Shown piece after piece: positions 8,054-15,638 of a DNA stretch of 64,000 nt (positions are counted from its first letter, which is position 1; every line of letters begins with the position of its first letter). The stretch is from assembly GCF_900117415.1 (NCBI RefSeq), contig NZ_FPEI01000006.1, forward strand, positions 310,001-374,000. Reading direction: 5' to 3'. Under the pieces are notes generated by a model, which searched no databases, was not told where the DNA came from, and worked only from the letters and a program-made list of their open reading frames with translations. The stretch is from Hyphomicrobium sp. CS1BSMeth3 (GTDB lineage Bacteria > Pseudomonadota > Alphaproteobacteria > Rhizobiales > Hyphomicrobiaceae). The position numbers were made by a program, and so were the translations under genes.

Positions 8054-9789
8054 TAGCCCATCGGCCAGAGCTGGGAGAGGTACTTCCAGTTGACGAAGTA
8101 GTAGAGGACGAAGGCCGTGAAGAAGACGGACACGAGAATGTACGTGCCCGGCAGCTTCCAGGTGCCCGCATTGCCATAGCTCGACACCGCATCGCCAACT
8201 TGGCGCTGAGGCATGGGGCCGAGCGACTCGACGATGTTCGACGCATCCACGGGCTTGCCCCACAGGACGCTCGCCACGACGATGACGACGAAAAGGGCTC
8301 CACCGATGGCGGCCATGACCGCGGATAAGCCGTTGAGAGCCAGCATCAGGAATGCGGCCGCCGGATAAGCGAAGGACAACGTCGCGTCAGAGAATGCGAC
8401 GTCCCAATGTCGCCGCGCGACGCCGAGCGTGCCTGCGCCCATCATGAAGAGCGAGATGCCCGCGACGCCAATGCCGAAGAGGTAGGGCTGCCACTTCGCC
8501 AGCCGAGGCCATATGACCTGGCGTTGGAAGATGAGGGGCAGCAGCAGGTAGGTGACGGCCATGAAGGCGAGCGTGGTGCCGGCGACGACCGTGGCGTGGA
8601 AATGCCCAGGCACGTAGAGCGTATTGTGCAGCATGATGTTGATCTGCTCGGTGCCGAGAACAACACCGGAGATGCCTCCAAGGAAGCCGAACATCACGAG
8701 CGAGAGGAACATTCCCGAGAAGGCCGGGTTCCCCCACGGTGCTTTCCGCAACCACTCGAAGGCGCCGCGCGTATAGCCGTTGCGCCGCTGGGCAGCTTCG
8801 ATTGCGCCAGGTACGGTCATGCCATGGATCATGCTGCCGAGCACGGCCATGTACATGAAGTACGAGGTGTTGAAGACGCGCCATTCCGCGCTGACACCCG
8901 GCTCCACCAGAAGGTGGTGAGCAGAGGCAAGCTGCAGGAACAGTATGTAGAGGAAAAACGCGGTGCGGCTCACCTTTTCGGAGAGCGGTTTGGCGCCGAG
9001 CAGGATGGCGATGATCGCGTACCAGATCGCGACATGGGCCGATACGTTGACCTGCTGGGAGCTGTGACCCATTGCCCACCAGACGAGCTTGTACATCACC
9101 GTATTGATCTCGGAGATGTAGCCTATTGACCAGAGCCAGGTCGGGATCAGGATGATGGCGCCCGATGCGATCGTGAAAATCGCGATGATACACGCCGTCA
9201 AGGCGCCAAAAGTAACCAGAGGGATCGAGCCTTCGTATGTCTTTTCTTCTTTGGCGATGACCAGCGTGCCGAGAAAGACGAGACAACCGAGCAGCGCGCC
9301 GACCGCGAACAGGATCAGGCCCAGGTAGAAGTTCGGATGCGCCTGGAGTGGTGGGTAGCTCGTGAACATCACGCTCGACTGCCCCTGCAGGACAGTGACA
9401 TTCGTGAGCAGACCGCCGCCCAGCATGAGCACGAAGCCGAGCCAGGCGATGCGCGGCGCAGCCAGCCTGCAGTTGAGCAGAACGGCCGACGCGAAGTAGA
9501 GCACGGCCATCTCGAAGAAAAGGATCCACAGCAGCAGTACATCGAGACCGTGCGCCGTGAGCACGAGATAGAACATGTCGGCAGGCAGCAGATGCACGGC
9601 CTGCCAGCGCGTCAGCGCCACCATCAGGCCGAACAGCCCGCCGATTGCCAGAAACACGATTGCGGCAACGGCATTCGCCTTGATCAGCCGCTGCGCTGCC
9701 AGATCGATCTTGAGACCGCTGGCCGGGCATATGCGGAACCTCGCAGCGATGCCACCGATCACACCCGTCTCAGCAGTTGCCATAGCCAT
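8053..9789 (-). CDS. norS: heme-copper nitric oxide reductase-like subunit I (sNOR type, NorS-like)
   Basis: 578 residues, about 12-14 membrane helices. Low-spin heme ligands His80 (TAHGLDV) and His398, high-spin heme ligand His396 (VPGHFH), and CuB ligands His242, His291 and His292 are all present. In oxygen reductases the residue four after the first CuB His is a Tyr cross-linked to it (HPEVY). Here the motif is GHSSQQ and the residue is Gln246. The alternative Tyr position used by cbb3 oxidases, two residues before the His pair, is Ser289. Without the Tyr the enzyme is expected to reduce NO rather than O2. Neighbours (CuA subunit, SenC, NirK, hemerythrin) match the norSY-senC clusters called sNOR in ammonia oxidisers. 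Database annotation may call it cytochrome c oxidase subunit I. Confidence 0.8.
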   Translation of the reverse strand: MAMATAETGVIGGIAARFRICPASGLKIDLAAQRLIKANAVAAIVFLAIGGLFGLMVALTRWQAVHLLPADMFYLVLTAHGLDVLLLWILFFEMAVLYFASAVLLNCRLAAPRIAWLGFVLMLGGGLLTNVTVLQGQSSVMFTSYPPLQAHPNFYLGLILFAVGALLGCLVFLGTLVIAKEEKTYEGSIPLVTFGALTACIIAIFTIASGAIILIPTWLWSIGYISEINTVMYKLVWWAMGHSSQQVNVSAHVAIWYAIIAILLGAKPLSEKVSRTAFFLYILFLQLASAHHLLVEPGVSAEWRVFNTSYFMYMAVLGSMIHGMTVPGAIEAAQRRNGYTRGAFEWLRKAPWGNPAFSGMFLSLVMFGFLGGISGVVLGTEQINIMLHNTLYVPGHFHATVVAGTTLAFMAVTYLLLPLIFQRQVIWPRLAKWQPYLFGIGVAGISLFMMGAGTLGVARRHWDVAFSDATLSFAYPAAAFLMLALNGLSAVMAAIGGALFVVIVVASVLWGKPVDASNIVESLGPMPQRQVGDAVSSYGNAGTWKLPGTYILVSVFFTAFVLYYFVNWKYLSQLWPMG

Positions 9790-9801
9790 GGCTTGATCCC
9801 C

Positions 9802-10371
9802 TCACTGTGGCTTGCCACCCGCCGCTGACCCGGGCTCGACGACATGAATGCGGCCGACCATGGTGTGGTGGCCGATGCCGCAGAACTCGTTGCACACGAC
9901 GCTGAATGTCCCCGTCTCCGTCGGCGTAAGCGTGATGACGTGCTCGATGCCGGGATGAACCTGAATGTTGATATTCACGGGCTGAAGCGAGAAGCCGTGC
10001 TGCCAATCCAGGGATGACAGATGCAGGCGATAGCTGCGCCCCTTCTCGAGCTCCAACACCGGCCACCACTCCCATAGCCGGCTCAGCATGTAGACGTCGC
10101 CCCCGGCTGGTGGCCGGGCGACCGGAATGCCGGTCGTGCCCTCTTCGCGAACCTTGAACTGTTTCGTGAACGCTTCGGTGCGCTTCTCGAACACCGCGGG
10201 GTCTATGCGGTAAGCTTGAGTGGAAAGGTTCTGGCGCCCTTCGATATGCCAGTAGACCATCGCGCCGAACATCACGAGGCCCCACAGGAAGGCGATCACT
10301 ATCCAAATGATCTCATCCTTTTCGATGGGCTCGTTCCACCAGACGCGCTTCTCGGGAGGATGGATAGCCAC
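9802..10371 (-). CDS. norY: CuA-containing subunit II of the sNOR-like complex (NorY-like)
   Basis: 189 residues with one N-terminal transmembrane helix (about 22-41) and a C-terminal periplasmic cupredoxin domain. The binuclear CuA site is complete: His125 (WQHGFSL), Cys160, Cys164, His168 and Met171 (CNEFCGIGHHTM). It takes electrons from a soluble donor such as pseudoazurin or cytochrome c and passes them to subunit I. The GTG start at 10371 is preceded by GAGGAG. The stop is 12 bp before the subunit I start. The single helix is like subunit II of B-type (ba3) oxidases rather than the two-helix form of aa3. Confidence 0.88.
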   Translation of the reverse strand: MAIHPPEKRVWWNEPIEKDEIIWIVIAFLWGLVMFGAMVYWHIEGRQNLSTQAYRIDPAVFEKRTEAFTKQFKVREEGTTGIPVARPPAGGDVYMLSRLWEWWPVLELEKGRSYRLHLSSLDWQHGFSLQPVNINIQVHPGIEHVITLTPTETGTFSVVCNEFCGIGHHTMVGRIHVVEPGSAAGGKPQ

Positions 10372-10383
10372 GACTCGCTCTCC

Positions 10384-10563
10384 TCACTTCGCAATGGGCA
10401 TCTGAGTGAGCTCGATGAGCCCCCAGAGAATGTAGAAGACGGTCGGGATCGTGACCCCGAGGAACAGGAGCAGAAACGGGTTGTCGAGAGCCCGTTGCAT
10501 TGCCGGAATGCGTTCCGGCGGCGAGACCGACGCGTGTGGTTGCTGTTGCCCTGCATTCGCCAT
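10384..10563 (-). CDS. 59-residue single-pass membrane peptide, first gene of the sNOR-like operon
   Basis: The sequence has a polar N-terminus, one transmembrane helix (NPFLLLFLGVTIPTVFYILW) and a short tail. A strong purine-rich RBS (GGGAGGGAG) precedes the ATG at 10563, and the stop is 12 bp upstream of the subunit II GTG. Small one-helix subunits such as the IIa subunit of ba3-type oxidases have this size and placement, so it is probably an accessory subunit of the complex. I cannot show homology. A FixK-type box is centred about 80 bp upstream of its start. Confidence 0.7.
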   Translation of the reverse strand: MANAGQQQPHASVSPPERIPAMQRALDNPFLLLFLGVTIPTVFYILWGLIELTQMPIAK

Positions 10564-10635
10564 GGTGGGCTCCCTCCCGAAGCTGATGGCCCGAAGCTGA
10601 TGGATTGAAACTGAGTGTCTGCACAGTTTCGTTCC

Positions 10636-10649
10636 TTGACTTCGGTTAA
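10636..10649 (-). promoter_or_regulatory. FixK/FNR/Dnr-type box between the sNOR-like operon and nirK
   Basis: TTGAC-TTCG-GTTAA is a near-consensus FixK/NnrR site. It is centred about 80 bp from the ATG of the 59-residue peptide (minus) and about 188 bp from nirK (plus), so it most likely activates the minus-strand operon and may also serve nirK with a long leader. Confidence 0.65.
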
Positions 10650-10830
10650 GCGTCCATCCGCGCATGTCAGCGCAGCGCGCGCGGTTGCGCGCGTGCCTGC
10701 TCATGGATGCGGTGCTGGCCGTGTCGGCTATCGGCAGGAAGTTTGCTGCAGCACAAAGAGGCTGTTTTGCGCCGCACCTAATCTTTCTTCGTAACATCCA
10801 GGCAAGACCAGCTCACGAAGGAGACAGGTC

Positions 10831-11934
10831 ATGTTCACCAGACGCGAGACACTCATGAGCGTCGCCGGCGCCGCTGTCGTCGCCGCGATGCCGGCAGCAC
10901 CTGCGGCCGCACAGGAGGCGGCCAATATCGCCAAGCTTCCTCGCAAGAAGGTAACCCTGGTGCAGCCTCCGTTCGTCCATGAGCATGATCAGGTGGCCAA
11001 GGGCGGCCCGAAGGTCGTCGAGTTCACGATGACCATCGAGGAGAAGCCGGTCGTCATCGATGATGAGGGCACGGTTCTCCAGGCCATGACCTTCAACGGC
11101 TCTATTCCGGGCCCGATGATGGTGGTTCACGAGGGGGACTACGTCGAGCTCACGCTTGTCAATCCGGCAACCAACGAGATGCCGCACAATATCGATTTTC
11201 ACGCTGCTACGGGTGCGCTCGGCGGCGCCGCACTGACGGACGTCAATCCCGGCGAGGAGGTCAAGCTGCGCTTCAAGGCAACGCGGACCGGTACCTTCGT
11301 CTATCACTGCGCGCCCAAAGGCATGATCCCCTGGCACGTCGTCGCGGGCATGAGCGGAACGATCATGATCCTGCCGCGCGACGGCCTGAAGGACGAGAAG
11401 GGCAAGCCGGTCCGTTACGATAGCGTCTACTATATCGGCGAGAACGAGTTCTACATTCCGCGCGATGCCAACGGGAAGTTCATCAACTACAAGACGCTTG
11501 GCGACAGCTTCCCCGAGACGCTCAAGGCCATGCGCGGTCTGATCCCGACCCACGTCGTCTTCAATGGCCGCGTTGGTGCGTTGACCGGCAAGAATGCGAT
11601 GACGGCGAAGGTCGGCCAGACCGTCCTGTTCGTCCATTCTCAGGCCAACCGCGATACACGGCCCCACCTGATCGGTGGCCACGGTGACTACGTTTGGGAG
11701 GAAGGCAAGTTCGCCAATCCACCGGCCAAGGATCTCGAGACTTGGTTCATCCGAGGCGGATCTGCGGGAGCGGCTCTCTATAAGTTCCTTCAGCCGGGCG
11801 TCTATGCCTACGTCAACCATAACCTGATCGAAGCAGCCGAGCTTGGCGCGACGGCACACGTGATCGTCGATGGGAAGTGGAATGACGACCTGATGACCCA
11901 GGTCAGCGCACCAGGGCCGATACGGACTAACTAG
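10831..11934 (+). CDS. nirK: copper-containing nitrite reductase (NO-forming)
   Basis: Reduces nitrite to NO in the periplasm. 367 residues with a Tat-type signal (TRRETLM). All metal ligands are visible: type 1 copper His119, Cys160, His169, Met174; type 2 copper His124, His159, His330; and the catalytic pair Asp122 and His279. Spacing matches the Alcaligenes/Achromobacter class I enzymes. The RBS is AAGGAG. It is divergent from the sNOR-like operon, with a FixK-type box in the 267-bp intergenic region. A GC-rich hairpin separates it from nirV. The product NO is the presumed substrate of the divergently encoded reductase. Confidence 0.97.
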   Translation: MFTRRETLMSVAGAAVVAAMPAAPAAAQEAANIAKLPRKKVTLVQPPFVHEHDQVAKGGPKVVEFTMTIEEKPVVIDDEGTVLQAMTFNGSIPGPMMVVHEGDYVELTLVNPATNEMPHNIDFHAATGALGGAALTDVNPGEEVKLRFKATRTGTFVYHCAPKGMIPWHVVAGMSGTIMILPRDGLKDEKGKPVRYDSVYYIGENEFYIPRDANGKFINYKTLGDSFPETLKAMRGLIPTHVVFNGRVGALTGKNAMTAKVGQTVLFVHSQANRDTRPHLIGGHGDYVWEEGKFANPPAKDLETWFIRGGSAGAALYKFLQPGVYAYVNHNLIEAAELGATAHVIVDGKWNDDLMTQVSAPGPIRTN

Positions 11935-11972
11935 CATCATCTCCAAGGCGGGGCGCTGTTGAGCGTGCCGGC

Positions 11973-11999
11973 GGCCCGCCTTCTTCCCGAAGGCGGGCC
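11973..11999 (+). terminator. stem-loop between nirK and nirV
   Basis: An 11-bp perfect stem (GGCCCGCCTTC / GAAGGCGGGCC) with a 5-nt loop and no following T-run. It could terminate part of nirK transcription or stabilise its 3' end, which would make nirK more abundant than nirV. Confidence 0.7.
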
Positions 12000-12023
12000 T
12001 ATTGCGCTCGGAGAGTTCGTATC

Positions 12024-12881
12024 ATGAAACTTCAAGCTGCCAGTGTTGCCGCCATCAGCGTACTCGCGATCGCAGCGGGTGCTGCCCTGCTGCAACCGAG
12101 CCATCGGGCTGCACCATCCTTGATCCAGACCGTAACGATCAAGCCGGCTTACTTTGCCTATCGCCTGCCGGGTGAGTTTCTGGCGGACGGCCGCGTCGTC
12201 GATGCAGCACGCTTCGATGCAAGTCCGAGGCACCCACTCGAAATCATGACCTATCAGGTCAGCGCCGCTGAGTATGCCGCCTGCGTTGCCGACGGGGCCT
12301 GCCAGCCGGCCGACAGCTCGGGAGCCGCTAAAGATCTTCCTGTAACGGGTGTCAGCTACCTGGATGCCGTCCGCTACGCCGAATGGTTATCTTCGAAAAC
12401 GGACGAGAGCTGGCGTCTGCCAACGGACGAGGAATGGGCGTTCGCCGCTGCCGAGCGGCTTGGTGACGATGCGCTCGGCAATGCCGATAGCGAGATCGCC
12501 AATCCAGCGGCGCGATGGCTCACGGCCTACCGCGAGCGCAACGCGCGCGAGGGGCGCGATACCCTGCCGAAGATGAGAGGCCATTTCGGCGCCAACAGCC
12601 GTGGCCTGTATGACATCGCCGGCAACGTATCGGAGTGGACTAGCACTTGCTACACGCGCACACACGTTGATGCAGCCGGCAAATCTGTGCAACGGACCGA
12701 GAATTGCGGCGTGCGCGTCACCGGCGGTCAGCATCGCGGATATATGACCAACTTTCTCCGCGACGGCAAAAGCGGGGGCTGCGCCGCCGGCATGGCGCCC
12801 GATAACCTCGGCTTCAGGCTCGTGAAAGACCCTGCACCATCGTTTGCGCGTCGCCTGTGGCAGGGTATGGCGAGAGGCTGA
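12024..12881 (+). CDS. nirV: NirV, formylglycine-generating-enzyme (SUMF1) domain protein
   Basis: 285 residues with an N-terminal hydrophobic anchor or signal (about 7-22) and a SUMF1/FGE-type domain (YQVSAAEYAACVADG, WRLPTDEEWAFAAA, GLYDIAGNVSEWTSTCY, GFRLVKD). nirV is the usual partner of nirK and is thought to help maturation or function of the nitrite reductase; its exact reaction is not known. Conserved Cys residues in the C-terminal third (STCY, ENCGV, GGCAAG) are kept. It is separated from nirK by 89 bp that includes a hairpin, so it probably depends on read-through. Confidence 0.9.
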   Translation: MKLQAASVAAISVLAIAAGAALLQPSHRAAPSLIQTVTIKPAYFAYRLPGEFLADGRVVDAARFDASPRHPLEIMTYQVSAAEYAACVADGACQPADSSGAAKDLPVTGVSYLDAVRYAEWLSSKTDESWRLPTDEEWAFAAAERLGDDALGNADSEIANPAARWLTAYRERNAREGRDTLPKMRGHFGANSRGLYDIAGNVSEWTSTCYTRTHVDAAGKSVQRTENCGVRVTGGQHRGYMTNFLRDGKSGGCAAGMAPDNLGFRLVKDPAPSFARRLWQGMARG

Positions 12882-13041
12882 CGCCAGCGCAAACAGGATC
12901 ATGGTCAGCCGCCGCGCCGATTGGTCCGGCGGCTACTTGCTCTTCAAGGGCATCGTGTATTCGGGCTGCTTGCCTGGGGGACGCGGTTTCATGCTCCTGC
13001 GCATCAGGCTCGCTCTGTGCTGTTGTAACTATAACACAGAA

Positions 13042-13069
13042 GGCCGGGCGGCTCTCGATCCGCCCGGCC
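13042..13069. terminator. bidirectional stem-loop between convergent nirV and pseudoazurin genes
   Basis: GGCCGGGCGG and CCGCCCGGCC form a perfect 10-bp stem with an 8-nt loop. It lies 33 bp after the pseudoazurin stop (minus strand) and about 160 bp after nirV, as expected for a shared terminator. The remaining 160 bp after nirV show no supported gene. Confidence 0.75.
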
Positions 13070-13102
13070 CTCCATGCGACGGCTTTGGTGAGTTGCCCCC
13101 GA

Positions 13103-13540
13103 TCAATCGACCGGTACCGTCGCGAGGAGGTCGGCAAAGACCTTCTTGGCCCTGCCAGGATGCGTCACTGCTTTGGCCTCTTCGAGATTCACGGGGTCAC
13201 CAACCAGGATCAGCGCGACCATGCCCATGCCGTAATGCGGGGTGCATTTGATCCCGTAGACGCCCTGAGCCGTCAGCTTGACGGTAAACTCCTCGTTGAT
13301 CTTGCTCTTGAAGAGCTCGGCTCCCTCAGGAAGCATGCCCTTGATGGCTTCGGCGTTGTGCGACTTGTCCGTCGGCACGAAGCGGATTGTGTCTCCCGGC
13401 GCCGCCTTCACCAAATCCGGCACGAACACCATCGCGCCTTTCTCGCCCTTGTTGAGCATGAGCACTTCATGCTCGGCCGCTTGAGCGCCACCCGCGAGCA
13501 TAAACGCCGCGAGGGCCGCCATTGCGATTGTCCGATTCAT
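13103..13540 (-). CDS. paz: pseudoazurin
   Basis: 145-residue periplasmic blue copper protein that donates electrons to NirK and related enzymes. The signal peptide ends at GGAQA. Type 1 copper ligands are His in SHNAEAI and Cys, His and Met in GIKCTPHYGMGM. ATG 13540 is preceded by AGAAAGG at good spacing; ATG 13546 is an alternative. It is divergent from a Crp/Fnr regulator gene. Its genomic place suggests it is the electron donor shared by NirK and perhaps the CuA subunit of the sNOR-like enzyme. Confidence 0.93.
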   Translation of the reverse strand: MNRTIAMAALAAFMLAGGAQAAEHEVLMLNKGEKGAMVFVPDLVKAAPGDTIRFVPTDKSHNAEAIKGMLPEGAELFKSKINEEFTVKLTAQGVYGIKCTPHYGMGMVALILVGDPVNLEEAKAVTHPGRAKKVFADLLATVPVD

Positions 13541-13704
13541 GATCATTGCCTTTCTGCGTGACACCTCGTTCGGTATCACTATTTTGATAGGCCGATCACA
13601 GCCGGCCGACGTTGTGGAATCACAAACAAAAGGACCAAGGGGCCGCGCGCGGCGATGCTTGTCACGCCTGTTGGGGCATGGGACAGTCAGCCAAAACGAG
13701 GAGT

Positions 13705-14415
13705 ATGCCGGTGGTCCGTCTTGACCGTGCTTTAATCGCCGGCCTGCCGCTTTTTTCCGGCATGGCACCCGCCGATCTCGACAAAGTGCTGGAAGGCGCG
13801 ACATCTCGGCGCGTCGCGAAAGAGGGCTTCATCTTCGAGCAGGGCGGCGAAGCCACTTCCTTCTTCGTGCTCCTCGACGGGCGCGTACGCGTCGTAAAGA
13901 CAACCCCGGACGGTCAGCAGGTGATTGTGCGCTACATCGTGCCTGGCGAAGTGCTCGGTATCGCCCGGGCTCTTGGCCGCAACACCTATCCTGCAAGCGC
14001 AATCGCTGTCGTCGATTGTGTTCTGCTCGCGTGGCCGGAGCGCCTGTGGCCGGAGTTCGCGGCGGCCTTCCCGAGCTTTGGCGCCAATACCTATAAAATG
14101 ATCGGCCAGCGGCTCGATGACGTCCAGACGCAAGTTGTCGAGATGGCTACGGAGCAGGTCGAGCAGCGGGTTGCTCACGCGTTGTTGCGGCTGGTCCAGC
14201 AGACCGGCAAGAAATCGAGTGACGGCATTCTGATCGATTTTCCAATCTCACGGCAGGATATTGCCGAGATGACCGGCACGACACTGCACACCGTCAGCCG
14301 ACTGCTCACCGCGTGGGAGCAGAAAGGACTCGTCAAGAGCGCGCGCCAGCAGGTCACGATTGTTGCGCCGCATCGCTTGCGCCTATTGGCCGACGGGCAG
14401 ACCGACAGCGAATAG
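13705..14415 (+). CDS. Crp/Fnr-family regulator (NnrR/Dnr-like)
   Basis: 236 residues: a cyclic-nucleotide-type beta-roll sensor (about 10-125), a dimerisation helix and a C-terminal winged helix (SRQDIAEMTGTTLHTVSRLL). No N-terminal Cys cluster for a 4Fe-4S centre is present, so it is not an FNR oxygen sensor. That absence, and its place beside pseudoazurin and nirK, suggests an NO-responsive NnrR/Dnr type. The Ser/Arg in the recognition helix fits binding to TTGAC-N4-GTCAA boxes, three of which lie in this window. ATG 13705 has ACGAGGAG upstream. Confidence 0.85.
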   Translation: MPVVRLDRALIAGLPLFSGMAPADLDKVLEGATSRRVAKEGFIFEQGGEATSFFVLLDGRVRVVKTTPDGQQVIVRYIVPGEVLGIARALGRNTYPASAIAVVDCVLLAWPERLWPEFAAAFPSFGANTYKMIGQRLDDVQTQVVEMATEQVEQRVAHALLRLVQQTGKKSSDGILIDFPISRQDIAEMTGTTLHTVSRLLTAWEQKGLVKSARQQVTIVAPHRLRLLADGQTDSE

Positions 14416-14501
14416 CGCGTTGGCCGGCTGTTTGATCGCCGCGAGCAGCTCTCGCCGAAGCTAATCTCCATCGAGCCCGTGCGCGCCTATTGCGTGCTAA
14501 A

Positions 14502-14567
14502 GCAACGGACTTGAAATTCACCTCAGTTCGAGGCTAGGCGGGGAGTGAATTTCAAGTCCAAAGTTGC
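14502..14567. repeat. large inverted repeat A
   Basis: Arms GGACTTGAAATTCAC (14507-14521) and GTGAATTTCAAGTCC (14545-14559) are perfect complements; outer GCAAC/GTTGC arms extend the stem around small bulges. Paired in tandem with repeat B. Confidence 0.8.
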
Positions 14568-14585
14568 ATTAGAAGACTATGAATC

Positions 14586-14660
14586 TAAAGCGTCTTTGGA
14601 CCTTAAATGCGACTTTGAGATCGGCCCAGGCGTGGGTCGCATTTAAGGTCCGACGCTTTA
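14586..14660. repeat. large inverted repeat B
   Basis: Arms GGACCTTAAATGCGAC (14598-14613) and GTCGCATTTAAGGTCC (14636-14651) are perfect, and outer TAAAGCGTC/GACGCTTTA extends the stem to 25 bp. Its layout, two hairpins in tandem with an AAAT core, echoes the pair at 7893-8053. Confidence 0.8.
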
Positions 14661-14736
14661 GTGCACGACCATAGTTCGGGTAAAAGTCGCCCTTCTTTGC
14701 GCGCCAGCAAATAGATCTCGCATGCTTCTTCGAGCC

Positions 14737-15090
14737 TCAGCGGCCGGTATGCGATGCGCGCCTGACGGCCCCGCCGCCGCCGAATCTCTGCCGGGCTGCT
14801 TCAGAGGCCATCAGCGGGGTCCACGGTGGCTCGTAGGTCAACTGCACCTCGATATCCCGCACGCCCTCGACCTCTCGCGCAGCAGACTGCACCGCCTCCT
14901 GGAGGAAAACCGTTGCCGGGCATCCGGGGGTCGTTGTCGTCATGGCTATCCGCGCGCTTCCGTCGTCGCTCACCGCGATCTCGTAGATCAATCCAAGCTC
15001 GACGAGGCTTTCGCCAAGCTCCGGGTCGATAACAATGCTCAGCGCATCACGTATCGCGACCGTCAATGCCTCTTTGTCCTTCGGGCTCAT
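14737..15090 (-). CDS. DUF59/MIP18-type Fe-S assembly factor
   Basis: 117 residues of the PaaD/SufT-like family (IDPELGESLVELGLIYEI, MTTTTPGCPATVFLQEAV, VQLTYEPPWTP). The conserved Cys in TPGCPA is present. Such proteins help insert or repair Fe-S clusters. Its ATG overlaps the stop of the DUF2249 gene, so the two are translationally coupled. Placement near NO-generating genes suggests protection or repair of NO-sensitive clusters, possibly those of the ferredoxin fusion; this is inference. Confidence 0.85.
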   Translation of the reverse strand: MSPKDKEALTVAIRDALSIVIDPELGESLVELGLIYEIAVSDDGSARIAMTTTTPGCPATVFLQEAVQSAAREVEGVRDIEVQLTYEPPWTPLMASEAARQRFGGGGAVRRASHTGR

Positions 15091-15620
15091 GGCGACGGCT
15101 CCTGTTCGACAGCCCGGATTTCGATACGGTACGAGCCGTCAGTCTCCATCGTGCCCCGCCATGCCAAACCCCGCGCCTTCAGCTCGTCGAAGAGGAACAG
15201 CGGTTCGCGTGGTAGTAGTGCGACGAGCGTCTCACCAGGGGCGAGTTGCTCGACGCCCTCGAGGGTACGCACCAACGGCTCCGGCGGATCGAGATCTCGA
15301 TTGTCCATCTGGATAGAGGGAGGCGGCCACGCATCAGCGCTGGCCGATGCGATCGTTGATGGCGCGGAGAGTTCGCGCGAGGTTGCAATGTCGCTCGGCG
15401 TGAAGATGACTTCCCAATCGCCATTTCCGATCTCGCGGGCTGATGGTGTAAAGCCTCGTGAACCCAACACCTGGAAGAGGGGGATTGGCTTGAAGGTCGC
15501 AAATAGCCGGAGGCTTTGGCCCGGCTTCAGCTCCGCGACTGCGTCCATGATCACACTGAACGGCTCCCCGCCTTCCTTGAGAATGGGGCGAACGTCGAGA
15601 TCGCGATGCGGCATGTTCAT
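15087..15620 (-). CDS. tandem DUF2249 protein
   Basis: 177 residues with two copies of the DUF2249 fold, each starting with a Leu-Asp-(V/P)-(R/P) motif (about 8-75 and 108-170) and each carrying the GETLVAL/GQSLRLF strand and LF-x-LxxRG helix. The domain is frequent in denitrifiers near hemerythrins and NO genes, and resembles TusA-like folds; its biochemical role is unknown. Start and stop are tightly spaced with neighbours (18 bp from the membrane protein gene, ATGA overlap with DUF59), indicating one operon. Confidence 0.82.
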   Translation of the reverse strand: MNMPHRDLDVRPILKEGGEPFSVIMDAVAELKPGQSLRLFATFKPIPLFQVLGSRGFTPSAREIGNGDWEVIFTPSDIATSRELSAPSTIASASADAWPPPSIQMDNRDLDPPEPLVRTLEGVEQLAPGETLVALLPREPLFLFDELKARGLAWRGTMETDGSYRIEIRAVEQEPSP

Positions 15621-15638
15621 GGCGGCCTCCGGGCCGGA

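Larger units (their letters stand above)
14416..14736. other. intergenic region with two tandem hairpins, no gene seen
   Basis: The 321 bp between the convergent Crp/Fnr and DUF59 genes hold two long inverted repeats (annotated separately) and no credible coding sequence. Confidence 0.7.

Noticed and set aside
7177-8328. Long plus-strand open frame antisense to ctaB and the subunit I gene
   Set aside because: Asp/Arg/His-rich low-complexity translation typical of the complement of GC-rich coding DNA; the minus-strand genes have clear motifs.
10813-11946. 377-residue minus-strand frame opposite nirK
   Set aside because: Exact shadow of nirK, whose copper ligands and length are unmistakable.
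13575-13600. Possible CRP/FNR site between pseudoazurin and the Crp/Fnr gene (GTGAT...ATCAA on the minus strand)
   Set aside because: Half-sites are separated by six bases instead of four and one arm is mismatched, so it does not meet the FixK/FNR form.
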